This document shows positions 52,757-64,000 of a DNA stretch of 64,000 nucleotides, one piece after another. The position numbers were made by a program, and so were the translations under genes. The DNA is taken from contig WFMF01000369.1 of the NCBI GenBank assembly GCA_011033025.1, positions 114,121-178,120 of the forward strand, read 5' to 3'. The notes beneath the pieces are model-generated. The model did no database searches and was not told the origin of the DNA. It saw nothing but the letters and a program-made list of their open reading frames with translations. Positions within the stretch are counted from its first letter, which is position 1; every line of letters starts with the position of its first letter. This DNA is from Beroe forskalii. Taxonomy: Eukaryota > Ctenophora > Nuda > Beroida > Beroidae.

Positions 52757-55080
52757 TGATATTTTAGAATTTATTTAAACAGCATGCTACTATTTTTAGC
52801 ATTACAGGTAATACACGTAATTACAGGTGGACTGTCTTCATCTATAATATCATCAGAATGCACTTTAATTAGTGATATTAGCACTTTCTATTAAATATTT
52901 ACCACTGATCTGGAACATTATTGTCGTGAAATCCTACATTTGAAGAAGTTTGAAATCCTTTACTGAAAGAAGTTTAAAAGAAGTTATGAAATAAGTTTGA
53001 AATTATTTGTAGGTCATTTCATAGAATATTTGGTTAAATATTCGGTTAAATTGACGGAAAACAGCGGCGCTGTAACCGCCTATTATTTGTTTGCAGTATC
53101 TAGACGCCATTGTAATTGACTTCTGTGAAGCATGAAAATTAACACGTTTAATTACTCTGCTTTCCCATTCTTATTAATATTTGACTTGTCCGCAGCAGCT
53201 AAAATTCCCAAATACCTGATGTTAAGCATTTGGCGTGTGTTGTTAAGTACTTACAGTTAATTATTGTGAGCCGCAGTTGTGCTTATATCATAATTTCGGC
53301 ATATTTTATATTATTATGTTTTGAGGGTTTAGAACAAGTTTTGTAATTGTGCGAAATTCTGAGTCACTTCATACCTGTACACTTTTGGACTTTCTACATT
53401 TGTTAACTGCCCTGGGCATGTATTTTATTTCAAATATACTTAATAAAATGGAGTTTGACTTGTAAATTATATATAAAAACAGTTTTTTCACATATAACTA
53501 CTTTAGATTACGCCGAATCATGATTTTTCTATTGTGTGTGACCGAGTTCTGAAGTTATCGCTTATGAATATGTGTGTTTTATATTTCAAATGAGGTTTAA
53601 AATAAGGTTTAAAATAAGGTTTAAAATTCCCCAACACTGACCAGTGTCTTGACATTTATCGTTTATTTTTAAACTTTCCGATATGCAAATTTCTCAAAAA
53701 ATGTAATATTTTTGAAGTTTGACATTTTGAACAGATAAAGAGAATTTAATGATGAAATAATGTACTCATATTAAAGCATAAACACACACATTTTACACTG
53801 TACACGTGACACTAACGTCTAACACACGGGTAACCTGATACCGTGATTATATGTCTCGTAGTCATTAGATAACGGTGACAGCACCCAAACACATTCGTCA
53901 AATGCTGGTCAAATGGCGGAGGTGACGTCATTATCAGAGTTTAGAGTGGTAAACTGATGACATCATTATCAGAGTTTATAGAGGTAAACTGATGACGTCA
54001 TTATCAGAGTTTTTAGTGGTTAACTGATAAGGTTTATGTTGTCCTTAGCATGATGAAAGTAATGTCCTCCTAGACAAATACACCCAAACACTGCGTATCG
54101 ATAGGAAATAATTCCGATATCTGCATACCGATATCAGAATACATACAACAGACACACGCTGTACGATAACATGCACACACGAGAAATAGACGTTTGAGAT
54201 GAAATCATCATCATAGTGCAACGTAGTGAGTTGATGACATCATTATCACAGCTCGAGTGATAACTCCCGTGCGGCGGGAGTTACCGAGTATTCGTGTCCT
54301 TCTAAAAACATACCACAGATTTCACTCATGCAATTACACACATGCATTTCAAATGGCGGAAAATTACTAGAAAATGGTCCAATTCAGCATAAAAAGGTTC
54401 CAAATTTGACGGTCTTCAAATTAATAAGCATAACATCAGCCTGTTAAATATATTTCTGTTAGCAAATTTTGGTTATTGGTTAATGTCGGGGAATTTTAAT
54501 TTTGACACGTTTCTGAACTTTCTGACATTTTAAAAGTGAAAAGGGTTTAAATCCTTCAGATTTTATATAAGATTTATGAATACTCGTTGCTATATGTAGA
54601 ACTATTGTGATCTTTTAAATTACAAATATTTTTAAATTCAATGCAGTAATATAGTCTTATTGTGGATAGATCCTATTTTATCATTTTTGCAAAATATTCA
54701 GGAGACTGTTTTCATTGTTCACTTATTAGCCTGATCTACGCACCGTCAATTCAGGTTGAATACATGCAATAAGATAAAATGAACTGAAAACTGTAGATTG
54801 TAGAAAGCTTCTTAGCACCAGACACTATCCAATGATAGCACATTGACAAGTTGCGTTTTCTGACAGTAGTTTAAAAATACAATATGATTTGAGATAACGC
54901 AGGGTGTGACAAGTCATTTTGAGTGAAATCTATGACAAATTATGTCCCTTCACGTTATCAAATACTCAGGATTTATTGTGAAATTTCTCATAGGTATTTA
55001 ACTGGTAGTTTCAATATCAACAAATCTCAAGTGACAGAATATTTTAACATATTATTTGAGATATAAATATACATTCTGTG
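52757..55080. other. AT-rich intergenic stretch with short tandem repeats
   Basis: No gene was seen. It has three units of TGACGTCATTATCAGAGTTT with TAAACTG ends at about 53931-54035 and a degraded fourth at about 54231. Three units of AAATAAGGTTTA lie at about 53590-53625. The TGACGTCA cores resemble CREB/AP-1 sites. Confidence 0.5.
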
Positions 55081-55096
55081 TAGGAAAGTAGCAAGA

Positions 55097-58000
55097 ATGA
55101 AAGTGAAACGGTTGAAGCACTCAAAACGTGTCTTATCTTTCTACGAAAAGACCTTTGGCTTCCGGAAACCCTACAATATTCTGATAGATGGTAACTGGGA
55201 TGTTTTTAACATTTCCAACAGTGATTACATGAGATATTATATAAGGAACTTACTTATGTCATATATATGCTACTGGTATAATGTTGTAATTACATTCTGA
55301 TAATTCCCACGCTCACGTCTGTCTTGGAAAGGTGTGAAATGTTGCTGGAAAATTACATTTTATTGGAAGGAAGGCTTTCCTTCGACATTCGGAAGTATCG
55401 GAAAGTTACGGAATTTAAACTTTCTGTGTGTGAAGGATAAGGGTTTTCTATTCGGTGATTTGCAGGGGACTTTTATAATCTACACAATTCAAAACTCCCA
55501 TCGCATGCCCATTTGTCACTCGTTAAGTACTGTTTACGAACTATTGGTCGAGTAACAAAGTGGAGTGCCTAAGGCACGACACAATGTTACGAGACCAATA
55601 ACACTCTTATCACGTTATTATTCTTATCATCTGTAACTTGATCCTTCCCAGGAACTTTCTGCATGGCAGCCCTCAAAGGTAAAGTTGACATCCTGCTCCA
55701 AGTCGGGAAGTACTGCGGGGGAGAAGTTAAGATCTTTACTACTCACTGTGCGCTCAGGGAGCTTTACACGCTGGGATCAAGCGTGGCTGGAGCTCACAAG
55801 ATCCTCAAGAAGTTCCCCAGACACAGGTAAATGGTACAGTATTGTACAGGCACAGTTACCGGTTTGTACAAGTTCAGACACAGATACAGGCACAGGTACA
55901 GACACACGTACAGTATTGTACAGGTACATACATACATACAGTATAGTATAAGAACAGGTTCAGACACACGTACACTGTACATACACAGGTACAGAAACAG
56001 GTTCTGAATTGTACAGGTACAGACACACGTACACTGTACAGACACAGGTACAGACACAGGTACTGAATTGTACAGGTAGAGAAACACGTACAGTATTGTA
56101 CAGGTACATACATACATACATACAGTATTTATCAGGGCCACACGCACTGTCACAGGTACATGGTACTCATTTCAGAAACGCCAGACACCTGTGTGAATCA
56201 CCTCATGTGTTCTGAGAATGTATTCTGAAATTTCCACACAACCGCCATTTGTACGTACGTGATACTGATGTAATAACAGTTCATACTTTTATATGTTCGT
56301 ACGTTGTACCTACGCATTAATGGCACCGCGCGACTCGAAAAATTTCAGAATGATCCTCATGTCTCGAAGTCGTGACACCTGTGTAATAAAGGGCACCCCC
56401 TCATGTGTTTTATTTATGTGTTTATTACACCCCCGATATTGTTATATTTATGTGTCTATTGCACCCTGCGCAGCAATGATAACTGCGAAGAGCCTACAAT
56501 TACTTCATTATCACCCGTTTTATGCGTCCCTACAAAACTCATGAAGTCATGATGATTCATGATTAGAGCTATTGTCCGTGTCATCATCATGTGTTACTCA
56601 TTCCTTCATTCCTGGTATATTCCTGCATCACGTATGTGCATAATGTACATAGTATGTAGTGTATAATGAGTTGTTAAATACGGAGAATCTAACAGATCGT
56701 GTAATTACTAACACGAGTAATGTAATAAAATCCATCCCAGGCGAAAGAGCGGGACGTTAGCAAGTAGCAAATTAAGTATATTAAAGTTTACATTAAAATC
56801 AATGACAACTAAGCTCGAATTACTACTGCCCATCGACTTTTGTGGTTGAATCTACAAAATACATACAAAATACATACTTATTTGAAAGCCTATGTTAAAA
56901 ATCATCTAACTTCTAATTCGAATAGGACAAATGAAATGATTCTATTTTACTCTGTTTTGCATTGTACTTAACATTCAATCCATCATCCAAGACTAAACAC
57001 GTCAGTCACGATAAATTTGAGCCGTGCATGATGTGGCCGATTCTTCCTGCGCTTGCTGTTTGGTTTACTGTCCTGACTTGGTTGTGCGGTATTGCGTAGT
57101 TGTAGTAGAATGTCGGGCACTCCATCGGCTCGAATCGTTCAAATTCTTATTTGCGCACTTTCAGCTTTTCTGCTGGGCCGAAAAATCAGGATTCAAATTA
57201 CTGAGTCCTGGGTTCCAGGTGTGACTATGAGAATTGTTCTGTTTCAGGTGGTTTGTGGCTTTTCAGGTGGTAATGACGTCACTATTACGATGATTTGTTA
57301 ATTTGTGCGTTTTCATAAGTTTTATTGTAATACTTTTTTATCGCCCTCTTTTATCGATAACCTTTCAGTCCATGTGCAGTGTGCACACATATTATTTTTA
57401 TTCATGCATTTATCCAAGCCTCTCCAAAAACCCTCTTACAGTTCTCAAACTCTTTCACTAAAACCTCTCCAATTCTCTGACACCCCTCAAACCCTCTGAA
57501 ACCCCTCTAACCCTCTGAAACCCTTCTGGGAAGATGCGGGCACGAGAACGCGGCTATCGGCGCGGGGGAGTGTTTACAGAGCATGGTGGGGGAGGGGAAC
57601 CCCCATCACTACGTCATTGCTTCTCAGGATGCGGAGCTCAGGAAACTGTTGAGGACAACCCCAGGTATGTGTGTTTTCATGGGGTAACAAAACCCCGCGA
57701 AAATGGTAGCACAGGTCCAATAATTGAGCTTTCATAGTAGTCCTTGGCCCACTGTTCATGAACAGGGAGAGTGACTGATGAGTGGTAAGTGGACTGCTAC
57801 TTTGTAGTGGTATCTGATCAATCCCGGTACTTTTTATGTTTTGTGGCAGACATCACCATACCAAATCAGAAGTACAAAATATTGCCATATTATTAGATGC
57901 TGATTTTGGCAAACTTGAAATCAGGGTTGATTGAAAATTCCAAACATAGTTTACCATAATTGAGTGATTATCGACCGGAATACAAAATATCAAGACTTCT

Positions 58001-59542
58001 GGGAAGTATATAATAGATTTCCGATTTTGACCACAGAATTAAAATCTTTTACAAGATACCTGAGAGTTCTACTTTAATCGCTATGGAATTTCAATCTTGG
58101 CTTTCATCACATATTTCGCTATAGCAATGGCCTTCCGTCTCTCCATGATAAATGATATGGTATGGACCATGTGCACAAGCATTGCGACCAGTAACAAATG
58201 TTGGGCATGTTTCCAAAAATGAATAGTCGACCTCGGTAATGATAGGGTTACACAGTTGCACAGAGTTCGCATGTTCTTTGCCTACATGATTAGTAAATCC
58301 AACAATTAAGAGGCTTGTTTACTGAATTTTGGAAATCCATTATTTTGAACTACAAGCTTTATATCTCAAACCAGGATCTGATGTACAGTTTTTGATGCCA
58401 CCATTACCGGTGATTGCGAAGCTTCGGGCTTGCGAAACTTTCCATCATGATGGAGTTATTTGTAATAAATGTATTTGTATATTTTGGAGCTTTTAACATG
58501 CTTACTGTTGTACCTTCTCACACCTTCCACACCCTCCAGGTATTCCCTTGCTTTACCTGTCAGCGTGTACCTTGTACCTGGAATCTCCCTCGTACCAGTC
58601 ACGTGATCACGCTGAGGAAGTGTTTAGGAAGGAGGACCACATCACCCCCTTTGAGAAGGAAACCTCTCTTGCCGTCAGGCTTTTGGGAAGGGGTCGGCGA
58701 GCTACATTCAAAACCTTTTTGGCTCCGAGCTCTAATATTAGTAAAACTTCTACAATCGAGAAGGGGAGGCAGTTGCATGTGTCGCCTTCCCCCTGGCTAG
58801 GCTCCTATGCACACTATACAACATATGGTATTGTGTTTATTGTATATCATGTTTACATTGTGTGTATATTTGCTGTATATCGTGTTGTCATGTGTACATT
58901 AAATACCACAGACTTCATTGTCTTGTTTAGAACTGAAGTTCATACCTACATTTACACCTTACATTGCCAATTTAGTGTAAAGATAGCGTTTATTTTACAT
59001 GTGTTGTAAAATATAAAGTGTTACCTTGTTAATTGCCTATGAGATGACACAGTCCTGCTTACAGCATTAAGATAGTATGCTATTTAGCTGTTATTATATG
59101 ACGTAAGGTACCCTATCGTAATTTCACATTCCTGATTACAACCGGTGTTGAAATATTTTGATTAGTTTCCATATAGCGCTGTGAGGGGTTTATGTGCACT
59201 TCGAACTAGGGGACAACCCCTAAACACTTGGTTTTGATTGATGAGCATGACCATTGACCAATGCCCGCATTCCACATTCCATCCCTTATGACGTATGACG
59301 AATATTGATTTGACGCAGTTCACATTCCAATATGACGCGACGGTTACTGTGTGCTTGTATGTCAAAAGATCTTATTTTTGACTGATAAGGCTCAAATTCT
59401 ATATTTTCAGGAAACACTAAAAAAGCTCGCTGGTCCGTCTGCTGAAGATAGGCCGAACAGGAAGAGGAAACGGCCGAAAGGACCCAACCCATTATCTTGC
59501 AAGAAGAAGAAGAAAAGTGAAGACGGAAAAAGACTCGTATAA
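55097..59542 (+). CDS. UTP23: UTP23, small-subunit processome PIN-domain protein
   Basis: Exons 55097-55190, 55652-55826, 57534-57664, 58540-(donor unresolved), 59411-59542. N-terminus MKVKRLKHSKRVLSFYEKTF. PIN-like core ILIDGTFCMAALKGKVD and THCALRELYTLG. Zinc-binding area CGHENAAIGAGECLQ, then NPHHYVIASQDAELRKLL and GIPLLYLSACTLYLES. Basic end RKRPKGPNPLSCKKKKK. The protein acts in the nucleolus in release or processing of U3/18S pre-rRNA. The start has the family's usual MK..K.H.K. Its exon 4 donor is not clear: the frame is open past 58900. GAA|GTGTTT at about 58617 would have the right phase but is weak. An AG at 55082-55083 lies 13 bases before the ATG. Confidence 0.93.
55826..56160 (+). 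repeat. Donor-side CAGGTACAGACACAGGTACAG minisatellite in UTP23 intron 2
   Basis: It starts at the exon 2 donor (CCAGACACAG|GTAAATGG) and repeats GACACAGGTACAG, ACAGGTACATACATAC and CAGTATTGTACAG for about 330 bases. The CACAGGTA core is a repeated copy of the donor junction. Confidence 0.85.
57425..57533 (+). repeat. C-rich (AAACCCTCT)n repeat before UTP23 exon 3
   Basis: About eight degenerate units of AAACC(C)CTCT(G/A)A run to the acceptor at 57533 (CTTCTGGGAAG). The acceptor itself is AAG, weaker than typical, and the expanded pyrimidine tract may help it. Confidence 0.75.
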
Positions 59543-60065
59543 AAGATGCTACTTGAACACTCATCGCTATGCAAGAATTTAATTTTCTTTAATGAAGCAA
59601 CAAGTTATTTATTGATTTATTTGTTTGTTCAGGATCAATCAGTCAATATTGAATATCTAAACTTGCATAAACTTTGGCATTAGATTTTATACTGTAGTCT
59701 GTTTGTCAACCAGGCTTAACGGGCACTGTTTGGAAATGAAATTAATTCAATTATAATAACTGAGTTCTATGAAATAGAACTCATAATTTGTGTACATGAG
59801 TCCGAATCCTTTTAATTTATTATCCATAGCAGAAATTGGTTGATGAATAACTAACTCTGTTTTAATCGTGATAGAATTTATCTTTTTAATATTAAAAAGT
59901 TGTTTCAATTCGAACTTAACTGAGTCATTTATTTAAATAATATTAAACTTTACAACACTACTTTACAACACTACTTTATACAATCAAATTTGAGGACCCC
60001 TAACTCAATTCTTTGAACCGGACTCATTGTGGCATTGCTGCGTTTTCCTGTGAGATATCAGGAGT

Positions 60066-63000
60066 GCAATGCCACAGAGAGAAAAGTTTGAGGAGGAGGG
60101 GGAGGAGTCCTCAGTCTTGTTACAGGATGACATGGCTGATGGCAGAGGGCTGAGGCTCCTCCTCCACTACTGAAGAAACTGATCCAGAAGTTTCCTTCAG
60201 TCGCAACACAGTCACGACACCTTTCCGCTCACCAACACCACGACCACCTCCACGAAAGAAGAGTGCTGGAAGGCCCAAGAAGAGTAAGCATAGGACAAGT
60301 GCACCCATAACGAACAGTATAAGTGAGGAGGTAAATTGTCCAGTTTGTAAGTGTGATGTTTCGGATGACGGGAAAGGACTTATGTGTGATGTTTGCCAGG
60401 TTTGGTTTCATTGTTCTTGTTTGATGATATCAGATGAGGAGTATGATAAGCTCAGTAAATCTGAAGATTCCTGGTGTTGTATGGGCTGCAAAGCAAGGGA
60501 TGCCAATCTTCTGAAATGGGGCGAGTTGAAGGGTGAAAATGTCATACAGCAGGTGATCAAGGCTGTGTATCTGGAGATTACCAAGTGGAAGAAGAACTTG
60601 TTTACTCTACCACGAGGGAAAGCTGGTGTTCAGTTTATCAAGGAGATAACAAGGCTCATATACCTGTTCACAGATCAAACAGCATGGCGAGATCAGTCTT
60701 TATCCATGATACATGTTTTCATCCCTCTTATGCTACAGAAGCCCTCAGCAAACTCCAAAGCAAAGAACAATGCAAAATTCTTGGCAGCTAGGCTTTGTTA
60801 AATGGAGTGAAGGTGATCTACAAAGTCTCATGGATGAAGCTAGAGAGATTCAAGTTCGGGTAGGCGAGTCACTGAAGAGAAAAGAGGTTAGTTGCCATGT
60901 AGCCTTCACAAGACTGATGTTACTGGGACAAGTGGGTAAAGCTGTTAAGTTTATAGACAATGATAGTGATGTCAAGGGGGTTCATAAACTAACTCGGCCT
61001 GTGAAGACCGTTCTAGCTGCAAAACACCCTGATGGTAGCCCAGCACCGCAGCATTTAAAGATGGAAATAACTGCCCAAGAACCCCAGCCAGTGATTTTTG
61101 AACAGATTGATGGACAACTGGTCTACAAAGTCGCTAAAACCATGCACAGTTCAGGTGGACCCCTCTCATAGATGCTGACTCCTGGAAACATATCCTAATG
61201 TTGCAGATCATATGGAAAGGCATCAGAGAATTTGTGTGAAGCCATTGCAGAGCTGGCAAAGTGTATCAGTACGAAATCCATCAGCCCAACAGCCCTCGAC
61301 GAACTGCTAGCTTGTCGCCTGGTTCCTCTGGACAAAGGTAATGATAAGCATGGTGGGGTATTGGAGTGAGACCTGTTGGTGTTGGAGAAGTACTGAGGCG
61401 AATCGTGGGAAAGCTGGTTATCAATGTTCTTAAGTCAGACATTCAGCAGGCTGCAGGTCCTCTGCAGACATGTGCAGGTCTTAAAGGGGATTGAGGCATC
61501 AATCCATGCTACTCGGGAGCAATGGGGCTGCCTAGCACGCAGGGTGTACTGCTGGTGGACGCCAGACAATGCGTTTAACTCGATCAACAGAGAGCTAGCA
61601 GTTCATAACATTCGAGAGCTTTGTCCACCCCTCCATCAATTCATTGTCAATACTTATCAGAAACCAGCCATGCTTGTTGTCAGTGATGATCAGAAAACGG
61701 AGTACCTGGGTTCTTATGAAGGTTGTACACAGGGAGATGTTGCAGCTATGGCTTTCTATGCACTGGGTATCAAACCACTGATCACAGACTTATCTTCAGC
61801 TGTAGAAACGTCTGATTGCAAGCAGATCTGGTACGCAGATGATTCTACTGCAGCTGGAAAACTTGCCGAGATCAAGAAGTGGTGGGACATCCTGTGTGAG
61901 AGGGGGCCACAATATGGATATCACCCTAAGGCCTCAAAAACTGTTCTCATAGTCAAGAAGGAATATCTTCAAATGGCCAAACAGATGTTCAAGGCTGTGG
62001 CATCAAGATAACTAGTGAAGGAGAACGTCATCTAGGAGCTGTGCTGGGAACAGAGGAGTTTCGAAAGAGCTATGTGATGGACAAGGTTGGAAAGTGGGTC
62101 AAGGATGTGAAACAGTAGTCAGGAATAAGGAAGGATGACCCACAGTCAGCCTACACAGCTTTCACAAAAGCGCTTTGTCATCGTTGGATGTTTGTTCAGC
62201 GGACTATTCTCGGTATTTCAGACTTGTTTCACCCATTAGAAGTTGTGATAAATGACAAGTTCTACCAGCCATAATTGGAAGAAGATTATCAAAGCATAGA
62301 AAGGGAACTTTTCACTCTACCTGTAAGACTGGGCGGGCTTGGAATATCGAATCCAGCAGACAGTGCAGACTTCGAGTTTCAAGCTTCGAAGAGAATAACT
62401 GAGAATCTTAAGAAGCTCATCATCGATCAGCAGTCAAATCTTGTTGGGTTTCAGCCAGAGGGTGTAGCAGAACATTACAGTGATTGTATGAAGGATAAAG
62501 GAAGTGAGGATGATGAGGAAGTTAACTGACATTAAGTCTGGCTCTTCTGACAGACAGAAGAGGTCCATCACATTGGCCCAAGAGAAAGGTGCCGGGGCTT
62601 GGCTTACTGTTCTCCCCATTGCTTCACTGGGATGGGTGCTGAACAAGGAGGAATTTCGTGATGCACTTAGGCTCAGATATGGGTGGCAGATCCCTAACAT
62701 TCCGGCTATTTGTTTGTGGAAAGAAGAATTCAGTAGACCACACCTTAACATGTAAAATGGTGGCTACTTAATGCTTCCGACACAACAAAGTTCGAGACAC
62801 GAATGCCGCGTTTCTTAGGGAAGTTTGCCATGACGTGATGACTGAGCCTGAGCTGATTCCGATTGACTCCTGTCAGCCAAATCCAGGGAACACTGAGGAC
62901 AAAGCCTGTCTCGACATCTCAGCTCGAGGGATGTGGGGACCCTTCCAGAAGACCATGTTTGATGTCAGGATCTTCACCCTAATGCTGACTCATACAAAGA

Positions 63001-63320
63001 CCGTGATATCAAATCAGTGTATATGCAGCATGAAAACATCAAGAAGAAGAACTACGAGCAACAGGTCATCCAGGTAGAAAAGGTAGTTTCACCCCACTGG
63101 TCTACAGTACTTCGGGAGGATGGTACCTCAAGCACAGGTGTTTCATAAGAGTTAGCTGAACTTGTGGCAGAGAAGACTAATGAGGAGTATAGGGATGTCA
63201 TCAGCCATGCGAACGAAACTGTCATTTGCATTACTCAAAGAGTGTGTTGGTGTGTCCGTGAGGTTCTCGGGGCAGAACTACACTCAAGAAGCTCGTATCT
63301 CTGATATTTCATTTAATTTG
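60066..63320 (+). mobile_element. Decayed PHD-finger/reverse-transcriptase retroelement
   Basis: Reading fragments in several frames: an AT-hook-like basic stretch (RKKSAGRPKKSK, about 60255) and a PHD finger (CPVCKCDVSDDGKGLMCDVC to WCCMGC, about 60340-60490). Then RT pieces: [15 protein letters not shown] (about 61375), NAFNSINRELAVHN, the QGD-type CTQGDVAAMA and the catalytic box YADD (about 61830), followed by a thumb/connection (LPVRLGGLGISNPADSADFE) and a C-terminal domain (about 62580-63310). This order is seen in a PHD-RT family of many marine invertebrates and fish. There are stops and frameshifts at about 60800, 61170, 61370, 61555, 62005, 62275 and beyond 62750, so it is inactive. 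No terminal repeats or poly-A tail were recognised. Confidence 0.8.
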
Positions 63321-63570
63321 ATTCCCGATGGGATGTCAGAGCAATACTCGCGTTCTCGATTGTAAGATTCCAAGTAGAATTTTCCTTCTTTTTGTCATAG
63401 TATTGATTTACAATTCTTTGATCATAATTCAGTATTCAGTATTCAGAATTTGCGTTTTGATACTTTCAACCTTTGCTGTGCTTACAATGCTTTTTAGGGG
63501 CAACATTAAACTTTTTATGTTTGAACTTTTTATGTTTGAACTTTTATGCTTTAAGGGGCTTTTAAACTTT

Positions 63571-63721
63571 TACGGTGGCGTGTCGAACTCATATGTGCGC
63601 GGCTTTTCAATGCGCGGCGTAATAGTGCGCGGCTCGCTGCCTGTAATTAACAAGGAGCGAGCCGCGCACGATTACGCCGCGCATGAAAAAGCTGCGCACA
63701 TATGAGTTCGACACGCCCCTG
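63571..63721. mobile_element. Near-perfect hairpin (foldback) element with 9-base direct repeats
   Basis: The arms 63577-63640 and 63654-63717 pair with few mismatches: GGCGTGTCGAACTCATATGT with ACATATGAGTTCGACACGCC, and inner GCGCGGCTCGCT / AGCGAGCCGCGC. The loop is about 13 bases. TTAAACTTT occurs at 63562-63570 and 63722-63730, like a target duplication. It is GC-rich in AT-rich flanks and has no coding capacity. Confidence 0.85.
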
Positions 63722-64000
63722 TTAAACTTTATTTTTTATACTTTCATCACATTTTTCTTGAATAATATTAAAATATCTAAGTGTATTCTACAAGTCCAAT
63801 GAAAAGGTCCATGCAACTTTGGATCGTTTCCAATACATACATTTCCTTGCTATGATGTCATCGCTCTCTCCTTGGATTTTTCTAACCTATGTTACCGGCC
63901 GCTGTACAAATTAAAAATTTCAACAGCCCTTGCTCGGAAAAACCAAGGAAAAAAAATTAAAAAATTTTGGATTTTGGGCACATGGGGGGTTTCCCCAAAA

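Noticed and set aside
55794-56153. 119-codon Cys/Tyr/Val-rich minus-strand frame
   Set aside because: It is the complement of the CAGGTACAG minisatellite in UTP23 intron 2.

Overview
The window is nuclear DNA of a metazoan. Every clear protein gene is eukaryotic, most are split by GT-AG introns of roughly 200-700 bases, and the gene set (GID8, PTPMT1, IBTK, a natriuretic-receptor-type guanylate cyclase, a rhodopsin-class GPCR, ACAT2, UTP23) is animal-like. The AT-rich, compact, gene-dense and intron-rich character would fit a non-bilaterian animal (placozoan, cnidarian or sponge), but nothing read here proves the phylum.

Layout from left to right. At 1-1300 there are LINE-like remnants, partly inside intron 1 of GID8 (666-3205). 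PTPMT1 follows (4059-5619), then an F-box/leucine-rich-repeat gene (about 7695-9359) and a broken cathepsin-like gene on the minus strand (about 12019-10950). Next comes a repeat-rich stretch (12.3-15.1 kb: a tRNA-headed SINE, CGACT repeats, an 827-bp terminal-inverted-repeat element). A 2-kb tandem duplication of the IBTK promoter and 5' half (15.2-17.27 kb) precedes full-length IBTK, which is a single exon (17892-21413, about 21516 after one frame correction). A small mitochondrial membrane protein (21955-24311, possibly COX6C-like) and cytosolic acetyl-CoA acetyltransferase (nine exons, 24821-32708) follow at short spacing. An intact GPCR lies antisense inside ACAT2 intron 1 (26957-25917). 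After a block of palindromic repeats (32.9-35 kb), a 5'-incomplete receptor guanylate cyclase fills 35196-45387, with a single-exon gene of unknown function nested in one intron. The last third holds MITEs and foldback elements, an Eph-like cysteine-rich membrane protein without a kinase (49555-51788), UTP23 (55097-59542) and a decayed PHD-finger/reverse-transcriptase retroelement (about 60.06-63.32 kb).

The most striking pattern is at splice junctions. Minisatellites sit at exon edges and several look derived from those edges: they repeat the 3' splice site plus first exon bases (ACAT2 exon 2, cyclase linker exon) or the exon end plus donor (UTP23 exon 2). In the cyclase catalytic exon a repeat resembling the exon's own codons for Phe-Asp-Thr interrupts the reading frame. 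The cyclase also carries two tandem alternative last exons with the same start motif.

Several genes show single frame breaks (IBTK C-terminus, nested unknown gene, cathepsin, retroelement). Some may be assembly errors, so pseudogene calls are provisional. Exon boundaries for GID8, PTPMT1, ACAT2, the COX-like gene, the Eph-like gene and most of the cyclase were checked for GT/AG ends and consistent phase.
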